Shown here piece by piece: positions 1-13,400 of a DNA stretch of 64,000 nucleotides. Made by a program: the position numbers and the translations under genes. The notes below the pieces were generated by a model. It was not told where the DNA came from. It was given only the letters and a program-made list of their open reading frames with translations, and ran no database searches. The stretch comes from Siphonodentalium dalli. Its lineage: Eukaryota > Mollusca > Scaphopoda > Gadilida > Siphonodentaliidae. Numbering within the stretch: the stretch's first letter is position 1; every line of letters begins with the position of its first letter. Location of the stretch: contig CP136064.1 in assembly GCA_032622095.1 (NCBI GenBank), forward strand, positions 218,008,205-218,072,204, written 5' to 3'.

Positions 1-1902
1 TGACGACACATAAAACAGATTCAGTCAAATTTTTATTACTGCTTTAGAGTTGTTAGAGAAGTTGTGTAATCAAACTACTGTCCTATAGTAGGTCGTAGAT
101 CGTTGACTCCACGTTGGGTAACGCTGGTTCAGACACAGTTTAGAGGTTTCACAATCTTTATTGAATCCAGAATATGGTGTATGGATATAGATATTCCACA
201 ACAATTCCTAAGACCAAGCAGTTAGAGATTTCGCCTGAAAGTCTGTCGTGGGGCTATTCGGTCCCTTCCAGAACGTAAGACAAAAAAGCGCCGGGCTCAG
301 CCGGACGTACGATTTTATTCCACCTCGACATGGCGCAAACCTACGATACTTCGTTAACCAGTAATGCAGCATGCTATATTCACGTGGTCTACATTGATCT
401 GCTCCCACACTCTTATTGATTTGGTTGTAAAACTGGTCCCAATAAATTACTCTTCTAAGACTTTCGGGCAAAGTATTAACCCCGCTATTCCACTATGGTA
501 CACCACCAAAGAAGTGGAAATCATTTGCATTAGTTGTCTTTCTGGACAATGTAAACAGGAGACACAGGATCTTAATTGAGGTGTGGCATTAAATTGACGA
601 AAGACATTAAACAAAACAAGAGTGTCTTCCTGGTGTTATCCAAATTCAGCCACTTGAAAATACAAATTTTTGTTAAATAGTTAATTTTCTATCTTTTTAC
701 AATCACTCATTTCAAAGATGAATAAAGTCATAAAACATGACCAGCATTATTGCTCGGCAAAATACGCTTGAAATTACCTATTTACATCCATGTTGTGGCA
801 TGTTTTCAGATACAAGAAGACATTATTGGTGTGAGTACAGATTTAAAGAAGTATGTTGTGTGAACTGGAATCTTGATATAAAGTCTATCAGACAGGTTTC
901 GATGACATATATTCAGTGCAAATATTAACTATTTGGTGCAAACTGATTAGAACATTGTCTAGTCTGAACAATTTTATCTCTGAACTTTATAGCTAAAGAT
1001 TAAAAAAAATTAATCAAGTAATCAATTTGTAAACAACGCAGACTCACACAAAGCCTCGTGTCATTATTATTCCATTATTTCATTATATTATATGGTTTGA
1101 ACCCCACCCAGTATGTCAATTTTGCATAAATGCCAATTTTGTATAAATTTGTATATCTTCCATATTTTTGTCCATATTTTCCGTTTCCAAATGGTGGCGG
1201 CAGGAAGACGACCATATGGTCATGCCACCGCCATATGACATATTATTGTTTATTATTTAATTATATATGTGTAACACATTTTATGATGATATGCCATGAT
1301 AAATATTTACTTACTTACTTACTTACATACTCAACAGGTTCTGCGCAGGACTAGAAATAATCTTTTAAAAACTTTTCGGCCAAATGTCAAAATTTGTTGC
1401 CCAAAATGGAAAATAAAAATATACATGTTTAATAGATTCTTTATAAAACCAAGCAAGTGAAAAAAAATAGAAATCTAAGGTTGAAAAGATAAAATCGTCT
1501 TACAGAAGATGAGAATGACAGAGCTATAAGAGAAATTAACAACAAAATATTATGCCCAAATATTTTGATCCAGTGTTTGACTTTTGAGACAATATATATA
1601 GCAGAAAATGGTGAAAAATGACATAATTAATCTTTGTATTTGAAATAAGTAATCTTGCGCAAGTTATGATGTTTCTTCTGCAAAATTGCACAGATGGTTA
1701 ATGGCTGATTAGTTGTCACCGTGTAAGGGTTTCTATCAGATATCATGATAATCTGAATTTTCACGCGAAAAAAGGTTTGATTTTGCAGTCATGCTCGCAA
1801 GTGAAAGGTGATCGTTGATCTTAAATATTCTGACCAAATTAAATGTTCTTTGTTCATTTATGATCAAAACTGGCTACCATCAGCACAAATCGTGGTAATC
1901 AC
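1..1902. other. Probable NCAPD2 intron 17, unassigned
   Basis: No further NCAPD2 exon was recognised. It holds a short (TTAC)n run near 1,306-1,326. A GC-richer patch at about 208-474 is open for 87 codons on the minus strand but lacks a convincing acceptor and matches nothing I know. Confidence 0.45.
1306..1326. repeat. (TTAC)n microsatellite
   Basis: About five consecutive TTAC units. Confidence 0.8.
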
Positions 1903-2156
1903 CTTTGGTTACCGACAGGAGCATTAAGGTAGAGTCTTCTGTAAGCATCAATCACTGCATCCTTAATATTCGCTTCTTTCGACCAGATCAGTCCAAGCAT
2001 CTTACGAATTCCGAGCATAGCAGAAGATACGCCGTAATTTACACCAAATACAAAGAACTCGATAGATTCTTGAACTTCCGATATTATGTCTGATTCTAGC
2101 CTCTCCGAGATTATGGGAACAGCAGTCTGGATGCACGCAGAAAACGCATGACAATC
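1903..2156 (-). CDS. NCAPD2: NCAPD2 coding exon 17 (last one found in the window)
   Basis: 254 nt; DCHAFSACIQTAVPIISERL, then SEVQESIEFFVFGVNYGVSS and MLGIRKMLGLIWSKEA, ending AYRRLYLN. Human has VVQEVIEFFVMVFQFGV, RRMLPLIWSKEP and AYRQLYLN. Acceptor tttttttcacag, donor GTGATT. Ends with a split codon; no following exon was recognised in 1-1,902. Confidence 0.95.
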
Positions 2157-5100
2157 CTGTGAAAAAAAAATTTAAAATTTTATATGGACAGGCTACTGCT
2201 GCTGGTTATTGTGTTAACCATTTCTATACTAAATGGATTCTCCCACTCAGTCAAACAAGAGCTACGATGGGCGCGGCAAAATACGCCCGGTGTGCGTTTA
2301 TGAACTGTACACAAACAAACAATGGCAGTGACACTAAATTGTAGTTTTGGAAATGTTATTATGGGCAGACGCTGAATTTTCTAAATCAAATGGACATTTA
2401 AAAAACAAGATATGTTAATAGGGTTTGTGCCAGAAGTCAGTAAATAATAATCGGACCGAACTCTCGAACTTGACCTTATATTGGTCTGGAAAACTCACAT
2501 ACCAAATTTGGTTCCGATAAAATAAACCAAACTAAAGTTATCATCGGGAAACCTCAAATATTGAAAATTCTAAATCGAAAAGAGCCATAAGGCAAAGAAA
2601 AAAAACATCTCTGTTTCCAATAACATGGGGAAAATTTTCCAGGTAGGCAGGCAGACAGGTTTTTTTTTTTTTTAACCGGCCATTTGAAAGTGATCAAATA
2701 GTGTAGTACACCCTTTTAACATGTATTATAAATTGGCATGATTTTATACATGATAACTGGTCATATATTATGCAGCTTGCTGGACTATTAGGTCATGTAT
2801 TAGGTATTAAAGATATTCTATGAAAATAAAGTTTTTGAGACAACTTCCAATTGAATGTATATTATGGCTACTTGTATGTGCTCCAGTGTGAAGATTCAAG
2901 GTATCAGGCTATGGCCATGGTTTTAGAGTTATTCCTCTTACATAGTCCATGCAGCTACCCACAATGCAACAGTATCATCTGATACCTTTATTTACAAAAA
3001 AACATCTACTGACTGTTCTTGGATATGCAGGAGTAAACATGTTTTGTTCCAATCTTCCCCTGAATATCTCTGGTGTAGATTGGGCCTGAGGTTACACATT
3101 ATATGCCATTCTATTCATCACTGCCGACACAAATTTCCAAGTGTTGGTGTTGACAGAGAGATCGTTTTATGGAACAAATACTTGCCATTTCAATAAAACC
3201 TATTGTATTTTCATCCCCTCTTATTTCTCTTCATAAATGATCATTATTTTTCAGCGACAACTTGTCCATATTACCAAATCACTAAATTGTTGTGGTTTAA
3301 AGTCACATATTTCCGACTTATTTCGCTTCAACGTTTTAAATAGCAGAATTGATTACCTGCCGACTTTCAGTGTAATTAACAGCAAGTTATCACATAATCC
3401 TTAAAAAAAATTACAGTACATGTTGCACATCAGATGATTAGAAATGTGTGTTTCATATTTGCATACAGTGCGAGTTGTTTCTATCACTGTAGTATCTGCT
3501 ACATGGCCGGTAACATCAAAGAGTCTGTCGTAAATAGTTACACGGAGTTGATTCACGTGACCCACTGAGGAGTTTTGGTTGGTGACACAGTGACCCAGTT
3601 GGTGTGTCATTCATAACAGACAGTTGTTTATTTAAAGTGGGTTAAACTCGGGTTTCTGTGAATATTCAAGGATGCCAATGCATTTTAATCTTGGATGACG
3701 TTTCGTCTGGTCAATGGTGATGGCGATTTCGGCTTTTGACGACGCTAATTTCCAGGACTGATAACGGAATACGGACACTAATTTTCCCGCCAAAACTTGA
3801 AATAGGCCTGTATTTTGGTCTGGAAAACTCACATACCAAATTTTTTTCCAATAGAGTAACTCAAACTATTAAAGTTATCATCCGGAAACCTCAAATATTG
3901 AAAATTCTGTCGAAAAGAACCATAAGTCAGTGCAAAATAATCGGAACGAACCCAAATTTGACCTGTAATTTAGTCTGGAAAACTCACAACCAAATATAGT
4001 TCTGATAAGGCCACATTAACTTAATTATATGTTTCTCAGGCACTTTTATTTTCAAAACAAGGGGGGAGGCAAGTATTTATTTTTTATTATTTTAGACCAA
4101 AATTTACCGGGAGGCAGGTTTTTATGTCTTAATTTTATGAGGAAAATTTTGCGGGAGGCAGGTTTTTATACGTGACTTTTTACAACAAATTTTATATTGG
4201 GAGGTACGCTACGAGATGCCTGTTCCAAGATTCAAGATGATGCCAAAATGTGTCTCCCTTCATAGGTGGATGAAAAAATTGATATATAATATACTACATG
4301 CATGATGCAGTACATGTATGGCAAATTGATATTAATAACATTGACTTAATAACTGAATTATTTAAGTGTTATTTAAAATATTCAGTTCACTCAATATCAA
4401 TTTGCCATACATGTACTGCATGTAGTAGAATTTAAAACTAGTGTTTAATATACAGTATGGAGATATATTCGACATCATATTTAGGAACGAGAAGAACTTG
4501 TAGTTTACAAACTTTCATGTTTGCAGATTGAAAACCCTTGAATTTTGGGGTTAAATTAAAATATGACTGGCTGTTTTGATTTTGATTGAAATTTTAATGT
4601 AAAATAAAAAGTGAATGGAAGGTGCAGGTAATCCATCTGAAGACATATAGGCCAAATGTGTTCGCAACTTCAGCCGCCTTCAGCTCCATCGATACATGGT
4701 CGAACTCATCCCTCTTTCGTTTGGAAACACTGACATTTACGGAACTCTCATCACATTCAAATGAACGGAATTATCCTTCATAAAATTGTCAGCAACCGTT
4801 TGTGTTGTGTCGGAAGTGTCTATGTTGATTATCCTCCTTGGAATCAATACATGGCCATTTTCAATCACGCAAATATTTAGCAGCGCCATGTTTTTGAAGG
4901 TTGGCAATTATTGCAATACGATATGGGAACACTTCGACGTTCGTACTCATATTTCTCCAATTTTTGTACCTGGCTTGCCTGTCCTAAGATTCACGGGGAA
5001 ATTGCCAATTTGATTCTATTTGTCGTTATATACATATTTATCACCCCATTTATTATTCATTTTCATAAAAATAAAATAAAAGAAGCCGAAGATGATATGT

Positions 5101-7406
5101 TTAAAATGTTTGAAGCATGAATTTGGCGATAAGTTGTTATCAGAGTACGTTATACTTGCGATAGTTACGTTACGCACATGGTGTTCTCCTATCATATTGC
5201 GATAATCGCCAACCGTTTTGGAGGTGATGCGTTTGATATGAGTTCGGAGTAGTTGGAAGTAGAGTTATCCCTCTTACCCAATGACCGACTAACTGCAGTT
5301 ACACACATGATATAAACGGAACACACGGGTGCACATTTATAGCAGGCGGCGGGCACTTTATATACTTTTTATTTTCGTTGTCGAATAAAAAGCTCCCAGC
5401 GGCGGATTTTTAAGGGGGGCAGCGGTGCCTGAGAAACATATAATTAAGTTAATGTGGCCTAAAATAACCCAAAAAAGTTATCATCCAGAAACCAAAACTG
5501 CTAATGGATGGACATAGAGACAGACCAATCACATAATACTGCCAATTAAAAAAAAGAAGTATACATTGGAACAGTCTATTATTTATTTGGAGGGGTGTTC
5601 GTTCGGGTATAAAAACCAGACATCAGACAAAATGAAAGTGTCAATGACTCTAGCTAATGTCAAACATTACAGTCAATGGAGCGATAAGGAATGCGGAAAT
5701 TTTAAAAGTTTAAGTAATACGAGAACTAACCCGAAGAGCCACATGTTTGGCATCAATTGGATGAAACATGTTGGCAGTAAGGCATGCCAAATGTATTTGG
5801 TGATATTGATATCTGCTAAACTCATGTAATGAAATTAACGACAAGGAAGTGTGTGTGATTATGACCAAACAACAACTGGTGATATATCTTTGTCCATTTT
5901 CACATACTTGAAAAAAATCTAATAATTTGTCGAAAATTTTTCATAACTTTTCAAACTTATTACGACCTTCAAGGTGCAGAGAATGCACTGGCATACAAGG
6001 TCATGTTCAGCATTGTTGGGCCAATGTTATTCGCTTATATATGGGTCATTTCACAATCAAGTAGAGCATTTCTGTTTTCTCCATATAATGAAATTTGTCG
6101 CCATACCTGTTGGTTTATAGGACAGCTACTCTCATCCTACCGATGTATAAATTTAGCTGAACATTTTAAATGGTCATTTTAACATAGTAAATAGAACATG
6201 GATATTGCTGCCCTCCCCAAAATTTGCAATGCAAAACTCACACATGATATAAAAACACTATGCACTGTGAATTTGAAAATATTATGTTGCTTTCCAGACT
6301 AGAAATCACCAACTGATTCAACTGCAAAAAATGGTGTAAAAAATAACCAAATAATAATCGAGTAACACTTGTTTGATTGTAGAAACAATTAATGTCAAAA
6401 ATTAGCTTTTTATGATGTCCACTCCGAAACAGGGTACAGTTGTGTATGATATTATTGATATATACTGTTCATGTGGATAAAAATGGTCCTAATATAGCAA
6501 AGGGTAACCCTTCTTGTTGATTAAAATGCAACAATAATTCAGATCTTTCCAAATGTATGTTTTAGTCCATGGAACTAATATGTCAAACAAAATGTCCACT
6601 CCGAAACACACTCTGAAACATGCTTTGCATCATGAAATATATTGAGAAAATCTATACTGTTACATACATCTGTATCCAGGTAGTGGAGGTATTCATACAT
6701 TCACTATATTTTTACACACCATAAAGGATCATGGAGCTCCCTAGCCACTTAAATTTAACAATAATGTAAAATGTCCACTCCGAAACACATGCATATAATT
6801 GGGTTTAAAAATAAACGATTTCAAGAATATTGAAGGAAATCAAGTACATATTTACTGTATGTGCTCCAGTTGACTTGTATAATATAAAATCAATCAAAGA
6901 AACTTGGAAATATTTTCACATTGTGAAATGACCCACATGCGAGGCTCCCTATGGGCAATATATACAAGAGACCTGCATTGGCACAGGTTTTTCACAAAAT
7001 ATCAGGAAGCTCCCATCAAGAAAGGGTTAATCGGAACTTTATTACCTTGAGGTAATTAACTACAACTTGTTGCTTGGCAACATCATTGAGTACTGCTGTA
7101 TTAGCCTCTGTGGGTTCTTGTTGCGTCCTACTGGGGATAATCACAGTGGCATAGTGACCTAAAAGAGAAAAACAACCACATCATTGTAACAGTTTGTAGA
7201 ATATTATTTAAAAATAAGTATGGAATTAATTATCCTATTTACATATTTAAAAAAAAATAAAATATTAGTTTGTCTCAAATTATAGCAAGGCAATCCAAAC
7301 GAAGCAGTTGGAGATGAAAGTTTAAAGGTACTCAATCTGATCAGACGCTACTAGATTACTATTTCTTTTGGCTTCGGGGGTAAAAAATATTTGATTCGAG
7401 TTGAGG

Positions 7407-7468
<62 letters not shown>

Positions 7469-10400
7469 GCCAAAGAAATGGTAATTTAGGAGCGTCTGAT
7501 CAGATGGAGTACAGTTCAAATCATTGATTGTTTTGCTTCTTGGTGATATACTGAAAACACATATGCAAGTACAAACAGCAACCAGTATCAGCAGGGGAAG
7601 TAATAGTCTCAAAGAATGTCTACCTGGCTCTCATCTACAGGTGATCCTAAACATACCTGTAAATTTTCAAAACAATTCTCCAATAAATTTGGCAGGGTGT
7701 GCCGATGGATTCAAATTAAAAACTGTGATCCTTTATAGCATACTTCAGAAGCATTGCGTTGTGTCACTTACAAGTGTGTCCTCATAGCCTACGGTTCAAA
7801 AATGAACAGACATATCAACATTTGGGTAGATATGTGGCTTTTGAGTTATGTGGCTAAAAGAATTATGTGTCTATCAAGTAGTTTATAGTGATAAAATTTC
7901 ATATTATGGAATGAGAAACATGTAGGAATTATAGCAGAAGTAGCTGATTGAAACTCAAAACTAGGACTGTGGAACAGGAGAAACAGACAGGTCCATCTCT
8001 TTGGGTGACTGGCCACATAACTGTCCTAACACCTCCTATTGACAGACCATGTATGTCTAAATCTATGGACTTTTTGTTTCCAACTTTTGAGTGACTACAA
8101 AATTAAATATGCTGATTGGGCCCCGATAGATTATTTATGAGGGTTCATCTCAACGCTGTTACGTGGCTAGCCATGTAATTGGAAATTAGACACATAACTA
8201 TCAATTATTAATAGCCACATAAGTATCCAAATGTAAGCACGGACAGATGGAGTGACGAACCAATAACATAATATGTTCCGTTTTTCAAAATGGGTTACAG
8301 GACTCTTACTAGTAGTTGCTGTAGACGGTGTCATCTGATATTGCCCGATATTAATCTCACTTTGCCTCACATGACACCATATGCTTCAACTAACCGCCCT
8401 GTAACTTATACTTTACATCAAAATTGATGTGAGCCTAAATGGTGGAAATTGTGGTTGCAAGATTCTGGCAATAGTAGAATTATAGCGGAACAAGAATAAG
8501 ATCACTCACTAGCAAACAGATCACTGAAGAGGTTTAGTAGCTTTTCGTCATCTCTGATGGCTTCATTTTGAGCACTGTAAAATAACAATATAAATGCAGA
8601 TCAACCTGTGGCCATATATATTCTCAACTGAGCTAGTCTAGTACTAAGATGAATTGGTGATGCTTAGAACATTGAAATAAAGACCAGTAATTTCATGCAA
8701 TTAGACAATCATAAGTTCGTAAATTAACTTATTATAAACTTGGTGTCGCTTAAATGTGAGATTATGTTTGAGCTATTCTATTTGAGTCTTCGACAGAATA
8801 AACTTAGTTCTGATCAAATCAAAGATGTATGTTCTCACCTGTCTTCATCGTCACTATCAAATCCATCACCTTCATTAACATCATAACTGGAACATTTCAA
8901 AATCAGGCCAGGCATCCTGAGCAGCAAGCAAAAACTTGTAAGCATTGTCAAATTGTTTAACTGCCAAGTAGTTGTAAATCTTGCCAGTCATTCTGGAAAG
9001 AAAAAACCTAACTTATTTGACATTGAGAGAGCACAACACACATTTAAATTGAGAAAATTATATTGAATAAGCTTATGAAAGCAAGGATATACTTCATTTA
9101 GAAGTATTGATTTAAATGCAACTGCATTATTCCACAAGTTTGATAACGTTCTCAAATCTAAAATTTATGTTTTATTGGGTGTTTATTCACTTCAGAATGC
9201 CACGTACCTCCTTTAAGACGAAGATCCGAGATTTGATTCATGAATGGGGCCGCCGAATCGATATGATCAAAAGATTTTAATCACCCTTGTTGGCATTCTT
9301 GTGGGAAATGCCTTAAATTTTAGCCTAAACTCGCTGTTTTTGTCTTGCTGCAGTGATTTGTACCATACCTCCCATTGTTGTGACAGTAATACAGTTTAAT
9401 TTTCAACCGATCACGCAAATGTAGGGAGTCATTGGAAATATTTGCGAACAATCTTGATTATTCAAGGTTATGTTCGTCTAGGAATTCTTGAAATGAACCT
9501 ACAGACTTAGTGTTCATGATTTTTGAAGCTAAATATGATGTTTACTGAAGACATGCAGCTAAATCTAAATATATTTACTGAAGATATAAGGCCATATAAA
9601 CTTAATAGTTTGTTTCTCAGGGATTTTTTTTTTTTCAAAGTGACGAGAGGGAGGCAGTTATTTATATTTATTATTTTTTTCAAATTAATTTTGTGGTGAG
9701 GCAGGTATTTATTTATAAAGTATTTACTGGAATCCCATATTAAACAGTAATACTGAATATGGGCAATATACCGAAGCAGGGAAGCTGACCATCATATATC
9801 CCCTTAATAATCTAGATTTGTAATAAAGTTGCATAGAGGAAACAGTTTGAGTTATTCACTCATGATGATGTGGAAACTACATGTACATCGGTGAAATTTG
9901 ATGTAACTCAGGGTGACCACCAACCAGATCAAGCTTTATTGGAAGGAGTTCCACTGGACTACACATGAATTGATAATATAAAATCACAACAATAATTTAT
10001 GAAATAAAAGGTTTATTTTCTAATTAATCACAGACTTTCATAAAAATCTTGAAGTTTGAAATAGTGCTGATCCACAAACCAGAGTGCATTACATACAATA
10101 GCCACACACTGCCGACCCACACTGTCAACGCTATCCATTTGGAAGCCCACTTTCACTTTGTTTTCACCTAACCAGTCAATGATTGAATGAATTAACTCCA
10201 CAATGCATCACGTTTGTTTTTCACATTTGTCTTGCTGGGCAACACCACCTCCTTGCAACATGTCATCAGCACTGAGAATATATCAACTAGTTCTTCCGAT
10301 TTCTTCCTTGGTCACTCGAATTTGAAAATATCGTCCGAAAAATTGCGTGACTTTAGAAAACATGATGATCACGATGTCTCCTGCAACTGTGTCAAAGTCC

Positions 10401-13400
10401 CCTGTTTTCGTTTTTGAAACAACCATGTCAAAATCATCGTCAATGTCTTTCGTGGACATGAAATCACCAGCCATTTGACGAACAGTTTTTGATCTGTTGA
10501 CTGCTATAATTGTCCATTTGCCTTCCGATGCATTCTGCACGATAGAAATGTTCATCAAAGTCGCCATTTTGTTATTATTTTAAACAGGAAGTCTGTCAGA
10601 ATTATCCGCCCTTGTTTGTGAATGTAAAGTCCGGATAGATTTGCAGTCCGGATAGATGTGCAGTTTGCGTAAAGTTTCAAGACATAGATATCGGTCTGGG
10701 GCGGTTTGGGATATGCGGTATTTATATATTTATTATTTACAGCTGCCAATAAATAAGGGGTAGTGCAGGGTTTTTTCGGGAGGCGGCGATCCCTGAGAAA
10801 CGAACTATTTTGTGTGTATGGCCTAAGAAGTGTTGGAACCCTCTTCTTAGAAAATATAGTGGAATAAATTAGAATCAGAACCAGAAAGTGATCTAGTTGA
10901 TAATAGCTATGTGATCATTTCAATTTACATTTCAGCTGTATCTTGTTCTTCGATTACGGAATCTGAGTCTGAGGATGGCGATGAACGGTCCTTCTTCTTG
11001 AGCCAAGCCTTCAACTCTTTCCCTACATATACCCACGCTTCCTTGCAATCTGCATCTTTGTTCTGGGACATTTCTACAATTACAAATATTTTAATAAAAC
11101 CTCTCGAAAAACAGGTGAGACTAATAAAATAAATCAAACACAAGTGTACTCCGACGAACCCAAAATCTAACAAAAGCAGTAGTAACAAATGAATTGAACA
11201 GTTGTAATCTAAGAGTTCAGCTGCCATTCTCAATGTTAAGACTTCTACACAAATGCTTAAAAATGTTCCCATAAAAATTCCTGGTAAAGCACTAAATCCT
11301 GGGGTTTTCATAATAATATGCTGATGGAAACTGATTGTGTCAATTTTTGACTAACATCAGTAATGAACTTAATACATCCTCGGGAGGTTTACAATCCTCA
11401 GCCCTATAATTCAGGTGTTTTGGCTATGGCAACCTTGCTATGGGGCCAGTTTATTTATGCAAATATCTTTGGCATTGCTGATTGCTGTAGATAATTATGA
11501 GGGCTGCAATCCTTATCAGATAATTTGTTAGTAACATTCTAATTATATTAACATGAATTGAACTGACTTGTAAATAGTTCAGATTTTGGATATTCATTTT
11601 GTATTATCAACTTATTTAGTGTAATAAACTGCGAACATGTTTTTGTTGAGATATCAACTTGTGTTCTATGCTCAAGTTTCATTATTTTCAAGGAAAGATA
11701 TAGTGTTATTCCCCTTCCATTGAAAATACATTTTTAATTTGAATTCTGAGAGCCATAACTGGGGAAATCTATCTATGATTTCAGCTGTTTTTTATTTCAC
11801 TAAGGGCACCTTCTGAGACACAGATGTTTCAAATGGTGATGAATTATAGTATTTTAATCATATTTTATGGCTAGATTGTTCTTAAAATCATATATCAAAG
11901 CACTATAAAAAAATAATCAGTGACTCGAAAATTAAATGGGCATTTAAAACTATCGTTACTATTTTGATTTGACAAAGAGAAACTGGCTGACCTGCTTGTA
12001 AGACTTCCTCATTTTCTGCCAACAGCTTAGCTAACTTCTCTTGTTCTTCCTGCAGCTTCTCTTTAAGAGGCTCTGGTTGGAGCTGTTAAAACAGACGTGA
12101 TGAAATGCTCAATTAGATCAGGATGTATTCAAAACTGTATAACCCTCATTTACACTATATGTTGAATTGTGACAAATCCATTCTATGCATATTTACATAT
12201 ATAATTTAACCTGCGGCATTTGTCTATTAGCTCACCAATTGGACTAATGTAAATAACATACTGGTTGGTATAGAATTAATCTTAAATGAGATATATTATA
12301 GAATACCACAATATACTCTTAGTGTCTCACATGGTATAAAAGGTAATTCTTCTTGGGTGGACATGTAATTTCTGAACTCACCATGATATACTAGTGTAAA
12401 TTATAGTTTGATGAAGCAAATTCAAACCCTGATATTTCAATTGACCTTTATTTATATTGACCTGATATTTCAATTGACCTTTATTTAGGCCATTAAAAAA
12501 AAATTCTCGTGTTCTCAAGCACCACTCGCGAAATGAAAATGTCGGCGCATCTAAAAAAAAATTCACCAAAATCAAATCATAATTTACACAACACCGGTAT
12601 TTGTATACTCCTGGGACAATATTTTTTATGCACCGGTTTCATTGCGCGTAATCAAACACCGCTCTTCGTTTACTCACGGAACAATATTTGTACACACCGG
12701 TTCCTGTTTCGTTTCCAAATAAATTTCAGGTGTTTATGAATTGAATTGCAAATAATAGATGCTACTTTCTGCCCTTATTGCTAGCGGGTTCAAGATAATA
12801 AAGACTTTTTTCGGATCTATTGATTCGTCGAGAACGATATCTGAAGTTTACAAACACATCATAAAAATAGAGAAACCAAATATTTCCGAAAATGCCACGG
12901 GTTCCAGTTCGTTACGTTGGTAATTCGATGGAAGGGGTCTTCCAAAAAGATTCATCCGACTCTAACATGGGAGGTACTTTAAATTTGACATGCAGGTATT
13001 AACTGTTCCCAATAAAGAGACACCTACATTTAATCAAGAGGAAGAACAGACATGTTCGAGTCGAAATCCTTTTGATGTCAAAACAGAAAATCTTGCCCCC
13101 AAAGTGTGTTGCTTGTTTTGGGAACACCTTGGACAAAAGAAAGCAATTAACCAATAATTTCAGAGACTATCGAGAGAGAGAAAACTTGATGTTCTCTAAA
13201 CAGTTCATTGAAACTGGCAAAAAAAAAGTCTCCATTCTGACTGATGCAATTTGGTACATGGACCCACACCTTGAGAAATTGGAGGAAAGAAGTATTTTTG
13301 TGCCAGAATTGTTTGCTAGCTGCCAAGGATACAACATGACATAAATGCTGAAATCCCACCGTTCTACTGTGCGACAAAAGTGGTCGCATCTAAAAAAATC

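Noticed and set aside
208-471. 87-codon minus-strand frame near the left edge, considered as the next NCAPD2 exon
   Set aside because: It has a WDQF-like word but no consistent alignment to the NCAPD2 region expected next, and no good acceptor in front.
7322-7612. Minus-strand frame with poly-Gly
   Set aside because: Created by reading through the 58-base homopolymer in a MITE.
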